A stretch of 64,000 nt of DNA from Lingula anatina (Eukaryota > Brachiopoda > Lingulata > Lingulida > Lingulidae), in the NCBI RefSeq assembly GCF_001039355.2, contig NW_019775910.1, forward strand, positions 1 to 64,000, read 5' to 3'. The first letter of the stretch is position 1, and every line of letters starts with the position of its first letter. Both the position numbers and the translations under genes were made by a program. The notes below the pieces were generated by a model. That model was not told the origin of the DNA. It saw nothing but the letters and a program-made list of their open reading frames with translations, and made no database searches. Of this stretch, positions 25,101-36,728 are shown piece after piece.

Positions 25101-26460
25101 TGGCAGTACTGTGAAGTACAGCCTGTTGGAGCACTATACCAATACTCAAGACACTTAGCAACCAGGCAATCACGAAAGGAGCATCTCAACTCTCACACTT
25201 AATAGTTAGAATTATCACACACAGAGTCTCAACTATCACATCCACATGGTCACAACTGTTACACCCAAATATACCCAACTATCACAATGACAGTCACTAC
25301 TATCGCAATTCAATGGTCGTAATTCCCACCTCAAGACTGTCACAATTATCACACCCAGACAGTCTCAACTATCACAATTAAAGTCTCAACTCTCACACTC
25401 TAAAAGTCTACAAACACTTATATGACAATCACTACTATCGCAATTCAATGGTCGTAACTCCCACCTCAAGACTGTCACAATTATCACACCCAGACAGTCT
25501 CAACTATCACAATAAAAGTCTCAACTGTCACACTCTAAAAGTCTACAAACACTTATATGACAGCCACTACTATCGCAATTCAACGGTCGTACCAATCACA
25601 CTACTCACATGTTGACGAACTCGGGTGGTGGCGGTACCGTGGACGTGACTGGCTGTTGTGGTGTTTGTTGATACCCCCACTTGCTAGTGGGAGCATAAGA
25701 GGATTGAGAGGACCCGCCATCTGCAGCGCGCTTCCACTTGAAGTCTTGCCAACCAGTCTAAAAATATTTTATAAACAAATTCATCGAAGAATTTCATGGC
25801 ACACAATCAGAGTAAGGCCTTTATGAATCAAAATAAATAAATAAATAAATAAAACTAAAAATAAAATAAATAAATAAATAAAATAATAATAATAATAATA
25901 AACAAATACATAATTATTGGAAACTTCAACGGTTGGACAAATACGATAACAAAAGACTGACTGATCAATATGGTCAAAGCAATATACCCCACTTCTTCAA
26001 ATGGGGGCATAAAAATACAATCCTTAACCCTAATTTTTCAGTTCTAACTACTCTCTCTACTCTCATAGCAGGGAAAAAGAATGGTAAACTTAACTCATGA
26101 TGTTTTATCGGAGCCCTTATGATGCAAATTTACAGGAAAAGTAAGAAAACAGGACAACAATGCAGGGAAATAAGCATACAAGGGGGTGACTAAAAAGGGA
26201 AGAAAAAATTTTACAATAAATATTATATGCTAAGTTCACTTTTTAATGATTTTTAAGCACCTCGTACCACATAAACTAGCTAAGGAAAAAAATAAAACAT
26301 GATACAAATATGAAAGTTGATAAAACAGGAAAATCTACATCTCTCCCCCCATCTAATGTTAAAACATCGACTAACACACTCTTCTTTATCACAACATTCA
26401 CAAAAAGAAAAATTTTAATAAAAATAATGTTAATTGTTACAACAATAATTTTTCTACTCT

Positions 26461-26493
<33 letters not shown>

Positions 26494-27109
26494 TCCTTTA
26501 AAACCAAACTCACCATGCCAGCCTCCTGCATCTGGCGATGTCTTTCCCTTGCTTTCAACTTCTCTTGTTCTGCGTGCCATGGAAACTCTTTCTCGTATTT
26601 CTTATAAGCCGCAGACATCTCGTGCCATTTTTTCTCCCACTCGGCTTTGTCGTGCACCCATTGGTGCCAGATAGGGGTGTTGTACATCTGGGGTGGGGGC
26701 TGGGGGGGTGGGGGCATCTCATCTGAAAAATGGCCAAGGCTGGGTTTATATTTTACATAATATTATTGACCGCATTCAAAAGAGTGGACTAACTAGTCTG
26801 CGAGTCAAATATGGCGACCCACTAAAAAGTTTGCTGTCTAATCTGATAATAGACACTGAATAGATATCCTGTGGGGAAGTATTTAAGTGGGTCAGCAATA
26901 TTTGACCCTCTGACTAAATGGGGCCATAGCCTGTTCCACAAATGACATTAGCCCGAAAAATTGGTCTCATATTTGAGACCCAAATCTTCAAGTCTTTTTT
27001 GGCCCCCCAAAAAATTGGTGGTAAATTTATAAAATATAGTAGTATATACAACATCTTTATTCCACTGATAAAAAATAGGCTTCTCTATGTCAAGAGCATT
27101 GCAAAAATA

Positions 27110-27152
<43 letters not shown>

Positions 27153-30137
27153 ATGAAAAACAATCATTTTTAAAGAAGTCGCAGACTACAAAATCATGTG
27201 ATTTAGGTCTTTTTGCTGAAAAACATCCCTCCTTGTGTGTAAGAAACACATTTAACCTCTTAAACAATCTATTATTTTTTGCCTCATTTTCTATTATTTT
27301 CAATTAAAAAATTGTCTCGGCCCAAAATAACCAATCTCACCTAGCTTCGGCTTTTTTGGTACCAAACTAGGTCCCACAGGTGGCGCCACCTTCTCCACTT
27401 CGTACTCAAACTCCAACAAACAATGGCTGAAGTCGGCACTCTGCTTCAAGATGGCGGCGGGTCCTTCGCCAAGATCTACATTTAGCTCTTGTTTCCTGTA
27501 CAAGACAAAGTCCTCGAGGGGTTTTCGTATGCTCCAGCCCTTGTTGATTGGATGGTTAGGAATGCTGCCTTGAAAACATATTTTAATGGCCATTATTAAA
27601 GATGCATACAAAGTCAAATTTTTGTCACAAAAACCAAACAAATGCCAGCATATAGCTTCAAGTAGTATAACTAAGAGAATTACCAAAAGGCATTGTTTAA
27701 TTTTACCCGAAAATGATGTTTGAATGGATTTTTCTGCTAGCATTCTATGCTGTATGTCAATGGGGCAGAAAAGTAGGTCATGCAAGTAGGTTAAATTTCC
27801 AACCAAAAATTTAAAGAAAGGAGCAGTCTAAAGCTATTTTATGGCTGATTGAGTGATCTATTCCGTTTATCCCTTGGCATGTCAAATTTATTTGAGTCGT
27901 ATAAGAAACTAGTAGAGTTGGTTTACATATGTTACTGGGAATCCACACTCCACCGATGCTCGGTTTGTATGCACCTTTCATAGGAACATAATTCTGTTTT
28001 TTTTTCTTCCTTTCCCCTCCCCCCCCCCCTTAAAAAATTACTTCTTACCCTCTCTTATTCTATTGAAACAGATTTTAACAGCAATTGTTACCATTTATAT
28101 AAGTGCTATAATTCATTTAATACCAATTTCAAACATAAATATAACTACAATAATAACCAACTTGAAGGAGCTCACTATTATTCTCTAAATATATTGTTCA
28201 GTCTTGGTCATCTAACACAGTGTGACCTACCTGCATTGGACTCTCTGGTCAGTCCTTGACCAGGACACTCAAGCTCCATCCCGTTTTTCTGCATGTCAGC
28301 TGCAGACGGCAGTCCGCGCTTGTTCTTTTGTACGAGTTTTTGAACATCTTCCTCTTTCAGGTGAGCCAATGCTGGTGGAAAAGTCAAAGAGATCGATCTT
28401 ATGAATGAGCAAATATCTTTTTTTTTAGCTCGGTGGTTTTACTACAAAGTGACAATGTTAATTATTGAATGCAAGATGAAAATTTTCTCTTCCACTGTTA
28501 GCCTCAGGGATGAGACGGCTGTTTAGTGAAAAATGAGAAGTGTTCAAATTTACTCGTGGAGCACATTCACTATCGTGGACTAACAGATCCATGGATAAAA
28601 TATGGCCGACCCACTTGAATGTCTGTTTTGTAATCCCATGGGTAATCTGTTCAGTGTTTAATCGGGAAGTAAGCAACAAGCTTTTAAGTAAGTCGCCAAT
28701 TCTCTGAGATGCAGTGGATTGCATTAAACTAGATCCAGTTTTTCACCTACCAACTTTATAGACCTGATGCCTGGCATGCTTTTTTCACCTACCAACTTTA
28801 TAGACCTGATGCCTGGCATGCTTTTTTCACCTACCAACTTTATAGACCTGATGCCTGGCATGCTTTTTCTGGTTACCCCACGCTTCAGCAACCTTCAAAT
28901 TATCCAGGTACATCATGCACTTAAATCTCTTCTTCCCACCAAATTCTATTCTTTGGTACACTCTGGAGAAACAAAAAAAATTACTAGTACATGTGAAATA
29001 GGAAAAATGCAAGCATTTTTAAGTTAATTTAACATTCAAAAATAAAAAAAGTGTAAGTGTGTGTGTTTTTGTGTGAAATCCCCTTTTCAAAGGGCAGCGT
29101 CCTTTGTGCGACCATGAAAATGGCATTGTTGTGATCGTAGAAGAGAGGCACAAGCTTTGGTTGCAGAATAAATGGTCATTTTTTTTTTTACTCTCAGACT
29201 TGTACTACTCTAGGCAGAGAAAGGACATCATCCAGTGAAAAGAGGGCTTAAGTGTGTGTTTTTCTGTGAGAGTCAGTGTCCCTTATGGCCTTAAAAGGCT
29301 GCATTCAGAACAGTAGACTTACTACTCCAAGGGTCAAAAATGACAACCCACTAAAAAGCTTGCTATCTATTCAGCTAAAAGACACCGAATAGATTCCCCA
29401 TTGGGAAGTATTCAAGTGGGCCGGCCATATTTGACCCTCAGACTACTAAGTACACTCTTCTGAATGCGGCCTAAGTTGAAAAGTATTGGACACCTTTGGT
29501 GGAAGGGTAACAGAACTCCCCCATCCCCTAGAAAAAAGGGTTTTTTTTATTTGAATGGTTATCCACCCTCCATGCCAATGCTTCCCATGCACCTCCATGC
29601 CGTAATCCTCCTCCTCCTCATCCTCATCATCATGATGATTATCATGATCAACCCCTCTTTAGTCAGTAGCCTGTCAGATCATTTCCCTTTTTTGTAATAG
29701 CAAGTTTATTTTATCTAAATGCATTTATATTTTTTAATTTTTTTTGGGGAAAACTGGACTTGGGTCAGTTAATATTGGTTCAGCCCAGTAGATCAGTGAT
29801 CACTGGGGTCATTTCCCTCACCTGTAAATATCCAGCTTCACCTCCTCGCTCTTGGAAGCACAGTTAATGGTGTCTATGACTGAGCTGCGATGGGGCTGCG
29901 TACGCAGGATGTGCATCATGGCCTTGACCTTCCGGGTCAGCTGATCCATGGGCATGTGACCCTGTTTGTCCGTGTTCCATTTTTCGCGTTTTTCTTTTTT
30001 CTCTTCTGGTGCATTCTAATGGGAATTTGCAATTCAAATTCATTAGTTGTAAATAAAATATTATTTCCTCTATACACAACATTTATGTAAATAAAGATGT
30101 TATCTAAACAGTAGACTCTTACTTAATAATTAATTCA

Positions 30138-30205
<68 letters not shown>

Positions 30206-33028
30206 AAAGTAAAAGTGTTTTTCCTGTACGAGTATATATTATTTATAATAAAAAGAAAAAATGAACACCAGCTTTTTTGCCTCGACCGGTTTCATTCTTT
30301 CTTCAGGTTTTTTTTTGTTTATTTGTTACTAGGTGATGTCATAAAGGCTAAAATGTGACGTCTGTAACAATGGGTGTTTAATTGTTGCTTTTACCAATGC
30401 TTTTATCTATTCAATGTAGGTTTATACTTATTAATGAATAGATTTTCTTTCATTTCTCTTTCTGTTTGGGTTGTTTCCCAGTGAATTTATAAAATGGGAA
30501 TACTGTAAAGTCCTTGTTTTTGTTCATAGAGCATTCCCTAATGTGCCCCCTCACAGACGTGCACTGATATTTAGGTTGTCTTATTTGTTGTCTGTAAACG
30601 GTCATTCTATGTCAGAGAGTGTCTCCACCTAGTAACAAATAAACAAAACCCCCCGAAGAAAGAATGAAACCGGTCAGGGCAAGAAAGCTGTTCTTTTTTT
30701 CTTTTTCTTTTATATATATATGTTTGCAACTGTTCTAAAGATGCATTTTCTGTGTCATATTGCAAATCCTGCAAAGCTAATTATCTTTCTCACAAGTATT
30801 TGCACACTGTGCATAAGAATGTATGTGTCTCAGGGGGAGATTCAGGATTATTTGAAGGGGGAGGGGTCCAGTTTTTTTTTTTTTTTTAGGAATGACAGGC
30901 CTTAGATAGAAAGCTGCCCCCCCCCTCTTTGGTGAGGTTCAGGTCGCTGAAGGGCCTAGGAACATTTCCGTGTTTTTGGGGACAAATGGCGCCATTTAGT
31001 ACAGCTGCGAATTGTTTCTTGGTTTCGTTCATTTCTGAATGGTCATTTTGTGTTTATGTATGCGTGCGTGGCCAACTTTCATCCTCACCTTCTCATAGAA
31101 GCCTTGCTTCATGGTTTGGACCATGTCTGAGTGGTCATTTTGGTATTTTATCACGTCCAGCATGGACGGTGGCTCTTGACCATCATCCAAAGTCAGCATC
31201 ACCTGGAAAATATTTACACAGACGTCAGTCCCCATTATGACTCCTTTTTTTTTTAAAGTGAGAAGATTCATTTTATCATATCTGGGAACATTTCTCCTAA
31301 AAGAACTTTAAAAGTTGGCCATTGCTCTCAGAGTAAAAATTTAAATCTACATCAGTGTAAGATAAATCCATGGTAGGTCAATTGAAATTGTAAGGGCTGG
31401 TCTGAAATATTAGCTAGTGTATGTTTTCTAATTATAAAACATTTACTTTTCTTTCTGTTCTGTTATTCTTTTTTCTTTTTGAAAAATCATGGTTAATTCT
31501 TCAGACCAATATATATATGGAAATTAACTAATTATCTATCAATGAACAAGGTAAGTTTTAAGTATTAAAGTTAAGACCAATTTTTGGACAAATTATATAA
31601 GTTCTTTACAGAAACCTGCCACCAAAAGCTTTCTGAATGTCTCTAAATGACCCATAGTTTTTCCATGTCATTTTCACACAAAGGGTGAAAGTTACCTGTT
31701 GCTTCTTCAGCGCCAGCATTTGTTCTTCCAAATTCATCGGCTGATCCTGTAACTTCCTGACCTGAAAGAAAACAAATATGATAAAAATATAAATAAAATG
31801 TAAAGATCATACTAATTATGCCACAGTATACTAACAGGCATCATCAGGAATTAACACAAGGATGAAGTGATGGGTTATTATGAGCCCATTTAGAATAGAA
31901 CCTTTCGTCAATTCAAAATGAACTTGACTTAGACTAATCTCATCTTGTGAATCATTAAAAAAATCATTATAAAGTCCAAAACTGACTACAAGAAAAATGT
32001 TGTTTTGAATGGAAAGAACCATATACCATGGCCATGAGGAATTGAGTTACAGGGAGTCCATAATGTGAATCTGTAATTTGGTCATCCATTTACAAGGACT
32101 CCATCCCAAAATGCAAGCAAGCCCAACCAACCAATCCAAAAATTTTTGTAAGCCGTCCAGTCATCTTTGGAAATATAGGCCATCCTTTGAGCCTTATGTC
32201 CATCCAAATGACAGCTAAATGGCTCTTTGTGGAAAGCTTTGGCCAGGACAAAATCACCACTTACTTGTGAAGCATCTCTGTACCGAATCTCATGTCTCTT
32301 CTTTTCCGCCAACATAACGAATGGCTCGTCAGGGGATACTTCTCCCCGAAACAGCTGTTCCATATACTTCCTCTGGTCATCCAACATGAAATCTGGAGGG
32401 TCGTATTATGGACAATAGGTTAACAGACATTTACAGATAATAATTTTATTAAGGGTTTTTGACAGATTAATAACGGAATGGATTTGGACTTTGTAATAGA
32501 AAAAAGATTACAACAGTTGATATACAAGAAAATTTCAAAGAAAACATTGTGCTATTATAATATTCAGGTCTAATGTGCACTGTAAGTCTTCTCGAGTCTC
32601 ACCTTTTTTGGTCTTCTGCCTTGCATAAACCGGCACGCGTACTTCCACCTCCACCGTCTCCACCCCCGCGTCTGCCTCGCCACTGAATAATCTGTCCATC
32701 AAAGCTTTCTGTTCATCAAGAGCACACTGCTTTTCTCCTTTCAAACCTATGCCTTTCTTGGACTTTGCCCTCTTATTTTCAGACTTCTCAGCCTTTGAGT
32801 CTGATTTTGTGTCCTGATTACCGGACTGTTCACCAGGCTTCTCTGCTTCATTGGTTTCCATCACCTCAGAGTCTTTCTCCCCTGATTCTGATTGTTCAGC
32901 TTTAGAGTCAAGTTTTGCTTCGTGGGGTTTTTCATACTCAACACCCTCAGCGCACTCTATATTTCCATCTTCGACTTCGCAAACCTCCATGTCTTCTTCA
33001 TCGTTAGTGTTGTTTCCATCAGCTCTCT
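22173..33028 (-). CDS. NKRF-like nuclear RNA-binding protein (dsRBD-like, G-patch, R3H), 5' end incomplete
   Basis: Exons in transcript order: 33028-32603 (cut by an N at 33029), 32392-32265, 31761-31696, 31202-31089, 30015-29822, 28962-28835, 28371-28231, 27568-27341, 26722-26514, 25757-25609, 23932-23803, 22974-22794 and 22558-22173. Every junction is GT/AG and every phase agrees, giving at least 825 residues. The N-terminal part is acidic and Lys-rich. About 280-365 looks like a divergent dsRBD (ends KKHARHQVYKVALAHL). A second dsRBD-like helix lies at 595-637 (KMGYAENLVKAHAKQKA). A G-patch follows (MMAKMGWTGGGLGSSENKG, about 668-705), then a C-terminal R3H-like domain (about 712-790: FSAEEKKAVIQIGQKYGLK). 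The order dsRBD, G-patch, R3H matches NF-kappa-B-repressing factor, which acts with the XRN2 exonuclease in nuclear RNA processing. The family call is probable; the exact orthologue is not proven. Confidence 0.75.
22770..22791. repeat. CT microsatellite next to a donor site
   Basis: A CT run (GA on the coding strand) starts directly after the GT donor of the G-patch exon. Reading through it would give an artificial Glu-Arg repeat, so the splice to 22558 is needed to complete the G-patch. Confidence 0.85.
23200..23790. repeat. About 45-bp minisatellite in an NKRF-like intron
   Basis: About a dozen imperfect units contain GTGTTGGGTGTGAAAGTGG and TGTTAGGAGAGACAGT. The array ends about a dozen bases from the donor of the exon at 23803-23932. 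Confidence 0.9.
24001..25000. other. Intron sequence, nothing recognised
   Basis: This is part of the NKRF-like intron between 23933 and 25608. It holds A-rich simple sequence near 24265-24305 and no exon-like segment that fits the phases of the neighbouring exons. Confidence 0.5.
25040..25608. repeat. 135-bp tandem repeat abutting an exon
   Basis: Units beginning GACAGTCACTACTATCGC start at 25289, 25424 and 25559, a period of exactly 135. Less regular CACAACTATCACAA sequence extends back to about 25040. The last unit runs into the donor site of the exon at 25609-25757. Confidence 0.85.
26460..26495. repeat. AAT microsatellite
   Basis: A run of about eleven AAT units in the intron, 20 bases from the donor of the exon at 26514-26722. 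Confidence 0.9.
26768..26935. mobile_element. MITE family D, copy 1
   Basis: A short non-coding element of the family whose ends read like GGCCGCATTCAGAA, with inner ATATGGCCGACCCACTT and GACACTGAATAGATTCCC. Other copies lie near 28530-28700, 29288-29473, 33450-33637, 37785-37970, 48200-48320, 54048-54205 and 58288-58540. Confidence 0.7.
27108..27152. repeat. AAAT microsatellite
   Basis: About eleven AAAT units in an NKRF-like intron. Confidence 0.9.
28530..28700. mobile_element. MITE family D, copy 2
   Basis: Shares GGACTAACAGATCCATGGA, TATGGCCGACCCACTTGAA and the following CAGTGTTTAATCGGGAAGT with the other family D copies. It lies in the intron between the exons at 28231-28371 and 28835-28962. 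Confidence 0.65.
28744..28869 (-). repeat. Triplicated 42-bp exon end with donor site
   Basis: Three copies at an exact 42-bp period (28744, 28786, 28828) contain, on the coding strand, the last coding bases of the dsRBD exon (GCCAGGCATCAGGTCTATAA) plus its donor GTTG/GTAGGT. The copy adjoining the exon is used in the gene model; the other two are decoy donors in the intron. Confidence 0.85.
29078..29473. mobile_element. Decayed MITE A followed by MITE D
   Basis: 29078-29252 is a degenerate relative of the 20683 element (GGCAGCGTCCTTTGTGCGAC start, mirrored end). 29288-29473 is a well-preserved family D element with terminal GGCTGCATTCAGAA / TTCTGAATGCGGCC. Both recur in the allelic copy at 33238-33637. 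Confidence 0.75.
30139..30202. repeat. GT microsatellite
   Basis: About 32 GT units in an NKRF-like intron. It is absent from the allelic copy, where family B element 34290-34502 occupies the corresponding intron region. Confidence 0.95.
30247..30713. mobile_element. TIR element with about 85-bp inverted ends (family F)
   Basis: The left end (CTCGACCGGTTTCATTCTTT, then GTTTATTTGTTACTAGGTG) is mirrored at the right end (CACCTAGTAACAAATAAAC, then AGAATGAAACCGGTCAGGG). The interior has no coding capacity. The second haplotype copy of this intron (34260-34600) lacks the element. Confidence 0.8.
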
Positions 33029-33029
33029 N
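33029..33029. other. Assembly join (single N)
   Basis: One ambiguous base joins the interrupted acidic exon of copy A to the middle of a dsRBD exon of copy B. No biological junction is implied. Confidence 0.95.
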
Positions 33030-34845
33030 GGTTACCCCACGCTTCAGCAACCTTCAAATTATCCAGGTACATCATGCACTTAAATCTCTTCTTCCCACCA
33101 AATTCTATTCTTTGGTACACTCTGGAGAAAACAAAAAAATTACTAGTACATGTGAAATAGGAAAAATGCAAGCATTTTCAAGTTAATTTAACATTCAAAA
33201 ATACAAAAGTGTAAGTGTGTGTGTTTTTGTGTGAAATCCCCTTTACAAAGGGCAGCGTCCTTTGTGCGACCATGAAAATGGCATTGTTGTGATCGTAGAA
33301 GAGAGGCACAAGCTTTGGTTGCAGAATAAATGGTCATTTTTTTTTTACTCTCAAACAGAGTTGTACTACTCTAGGCAGAGAAAAGACATCATCCAGTGAA
33401 AAGAGGGCTTAAGTGTGTGTTTTTCTGCGAGAGTCAGTGTCCCTTATGGCCTTAAAAGGCTGCATTCAGAACAGTAGACTTACTACTCCAAGGGTCAAAA
33501 ATGACAACCCACTAAAAAGCTTGCTATCTATTCAGCTAAAAGACACCGAATAGATTCCCCATTGGGAAGTATTCAAGTGGGCCGGCCATATTTGACCCTC
33601 AGACTACTAAGTACACTCTTCTGAATGCGGCCTAAGTTGAAAAGTATTGGACACCTTTGGTGGAAGGGTAACAGAACTCCCCCATCCCCTAGAAAAAAGG
33701 TTTGTTTTTATTTGAATGGTTATCCACCCTCCATGCCAATGCTTCCCATGCACCTCCATGCCGTAATCCTCCTCCTCCTCCTCCTCATCATCATGATGAT
33801 TATCATGATCAACCCCTCTTTAGTCAGTAGCCTGTCAGATCATTTCCCTTTTTTGTAATAGCAAGTTTATTTTATCTAAATGCATTTATATTTTTTAATA
33901 TTTTTTGGGGAAAACTGGACTTGGGTCAGTTAATATTGGTTCAGCCCAGTAGATCAGTGATCACTGGGGTCATTTCCCTCACCTGTAAATATCCAGCTTC
34001 ACCTCCTCGCTCTTGGAAGCACAGTTAATGGTGTCTATGACTGAGCTGCGATGGGGCTGCGTACGCAGGATGTGCATCATGGCCTTGACCTTCCGGGTCA
34101 GCTGATCCATGGGCATGTGACCCTGTTTGTCCGTGTTCCATTTTTCGCGTTTTTCTTTTTTCTCTTCTGGTGCATTCTAATGGGAATTTGCAAGTTAAAT
34201 TCATTAGTTGTTAATATATTACAATATTCTTTTCTTTATACACAACATTTAGTTAAATAAAGATGTTCTCTAAACTGTAGACTCTTAGGCTCTATTCCCA
34301 TAGATTTTAGATCGATCTATCCCCGCGGGGAGTCTCACTAGATTACTTTCAGATAATCCGACTTAAATGTCCGTCCCGCCTACTACAAGTTGTAAGAGGG
34401 TAATTAACTTTCGTGTCCGCCCGGCTGACAGCTATTTAGCGTGAACCCCCAGGGAGTTAGGTCGATCTAAAGTAGGTTGATCTAATCTATGGAAATGGGG
34501 TGTTAGTTAATTTAAATAATTCGACGTATATACCATTTGTGTCTGCAACTGTCCTAAAGACACATTTTCTGCGTCACCCTCTGAATCACACTCACTTCAC
34601 CTTGTTTCATGGTTTGGTCCATATCTGAATACCCATTTTGTGTTCAAGTTCGTGTGAGTGACTAAATTTCATTCTCACCTTCTCATAGAAGCCTTGTTTC
34701 ATGGTTTGAACCATGTCCGAGTGGTCATTTTGGTATTTTATCACGTCCAGCATGGACGGTGGCTCTTGACCATCGTCCAAAGTCAGCATCACCTGGAAAA
34801 TATTTTAAAAGACACCAGTCTCCATTATGACCCCTTTATTAAAAA

Positions 34846-34884
<39 letters not shown>

Positions 34885-36529
34885 GGAACATTTCCCCTCA
34901 TATGTATGATAGGCTCTTAAGCAATTAAAGAAATTATTTACAGAAACTGCCACCAAAAGCTTTCTGATTGTCTTCGACCAAATGACCCATAATTTTTCCA
35001 TGTCTGGTTCACAAAAAGAGTGAAAGCTACCTGTTGCTTCTTCAGTGCCAGCATCTGTTCTTCCAAATTCATCGGCTGGTCTTGTAACTTCTTAACCTGG
35101 AAGAAAAAAAAAACATGATTAAAAATATTACTATAATGTAAAGATCATAATGATTATGCCCCTGTATACTAACCTGCATCATCAGGAATTAACACAAGGA
35201 TGAAGTGATGAGTTATTAGGCGCCCATTTAGAATAGAACCTTTTGTCAATTCATAAAATGAACTCGGTCTTAGACATATCTCATCTTGTGAATCATTAAA
35301 AAAATTCATTTTAAAGTCTAAAACTGACTACAAGAAAAAAAAGTTCCTTTGAACAGAAAGAAACATATACCATGTCCATGAGGAATTGAGTTACGGGGAG
35401 TCCATAATGTGAATCTGTAATTTGGTCATCCATTTTCAAGGACTCCATCACAAAATGCAAGCAAGCCCAACCAACCAATCCAAAAATTTTTGTAAGCCAT
35501 CCAGTCATCTTTGGAAATAAAGGCCATCTTTTGAGCCTTCTGTCTATCCAAATGACAGCTAGATGGCTCTTTGTGGAAAGCCTTGACCGGGACAAAATCA
35601 CCACTTACTTGTGAAGCATCTCTGTACCGAATCTCATGTCTCTTCTTTTCCGCCAACATAACAAATGGCTCCTCAGGGGATACTTCTCCCCTGAACAGCT
35701 GTTCCATATACTTCCTCTGGTCATCCAACATGAAATCTGGCGATTATATAAAAGATGAAATATGTTGAAATAAGTTAAAATCTCCAACATGAAATCTTGC
35801 AATTATAACAAAGTTTCAATAGAAAATTCCAAGTCTTACAAAAGAGAGAGATGTTTCCTTCAATTCAAAGCAAAAATTGTTTGACTTTTATAGGAAGTAG
35901 AGAGCATTTTAAATTAGTACTTGTTACTGTCACTGTGTACAGGGCTGTACTTTGGACCACAGGTTTACAGACTTCAAGATAATATTTTTTTTAATAGTTC
36001 TTGATAGGGTATTAATGGAATGGACCTGAATCTGGAAACAAAGAAAAAGATTACAACAGTTGATATTTTCTTGAAAATAATTATTTTTATTTATTAAGGT
36101 CTAATGTGCGCTGTCTACCAGTCTCACCTTTTTTGGTCTTCTGCCTCGCATAAACTGGCACGCGCACTTCCACCTCCACCGTCTCCACCCCTGCGTCTGC
36201 CTCGCCACTAAATAATCTGTCCATCAAAGCTTTCTGTTCATCAAGGGCACACCGCTTTTCGCCTTTCAAATCTTTGCCTTTCTTGGACTTTGCCCTCTTA
36301 TTTTCAGACTTCTCAGCCTTTGAGTCTGATTTTGTGTCCTGATTACCAGACTGTTCACCAGGCTTCTCCGCTTCACTGGTTTCCATCACCTCCGAGTCTT
36401 TCTCCCCTGATTTTGATTGTTCAGCTTTAGAGTCAAGTTTTGCTTCGTGGGGTTTTTCATACTCAACACCCTCAGCGCACTCTATATTTCCATCTTCGAC
36501 TTCGCAAACCTCCATGTCTTCTTCATCAT
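33030..36529 (-). CDS. Second (allelic) copy of the 5' exons of the NKRF-like gene
   Basis: Exons in transcript order: 36529-36128 (cut by an N at 36530), 35736-35609, 35096-35031, 34792-34679, 34176-33983 and 33121-33030 (cut by an N at 33029). They have the same lengths and phases as 33028-32603, 32392-32265, 31761-31696, 31202-31089, 30015-29822 and 28962-28835. They differ by a few substitutions, for example GIGLKGEKQC against GKDLKGEKRC. Introns differ by element insertions. The copy starts and stops inside exons at N positions, so this is best read as the other haplotype of the same exons rather than a second gene. It adds no new coding information. Confidence 0.75.
33238..33637. mobile_element. 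Allelic copies of MITE A relic and MITE D
   Basis: Counterpart of 29078-29473, nearly identical, which confirms that both elements predate the split of the two haplotypes. Confidence 0.7.
34290..34502. mobile_element. MITE family B, present in one haplotype only
   Basis: The element runs from GGCTCTATTCCCATAGATT to the mirrored TAATCTATGGAAATGGGG and is flanked by TTA on both sides, a 3-bp target duplication typical of PIF/Harbinger-type MITEs. Copy A lacks it at the matching place near 30120. Confidence 0.8.
34851..34881. repeat. TA microsatellite
   Basis: About 15 TA units in copy B only; copy A has no such run at the matching place near 31250. Confidence 0.9.
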
Positions 36530-36530
36530 N
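36530..36530. other. Assembly join (single N)
   Basis: The acidic exon of copy B is cut here. Sequence between this exon and the one at 36729-36802 may be missing, including any exon that follows it. Confidence 0.95.
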
Positions 36531-36728
36531 TAATGAGTGCATTCTTTATTACATTTTGTTTATGTCAAGACATGGTAAAATATGAAGTGATACACTGCTT
36601 ATTTCATTTCTATTTTTGAGTATAGATGTTTAAATTAAAATGTTTTGTGGACAATTGTTTGAAGACATTGGAAAATTTTGTTATTTTTATTTCACATTAA
36701 CCACATGAAAAAAAAAATATGTAATCAC

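Noticed and set aside
28767-29027. Plus-strand frame with MPGMLFSPTNFIDL repeats
   Set aside because: It is the antisense of the triplicated 42-bp exon end of the NKRF-like gene.
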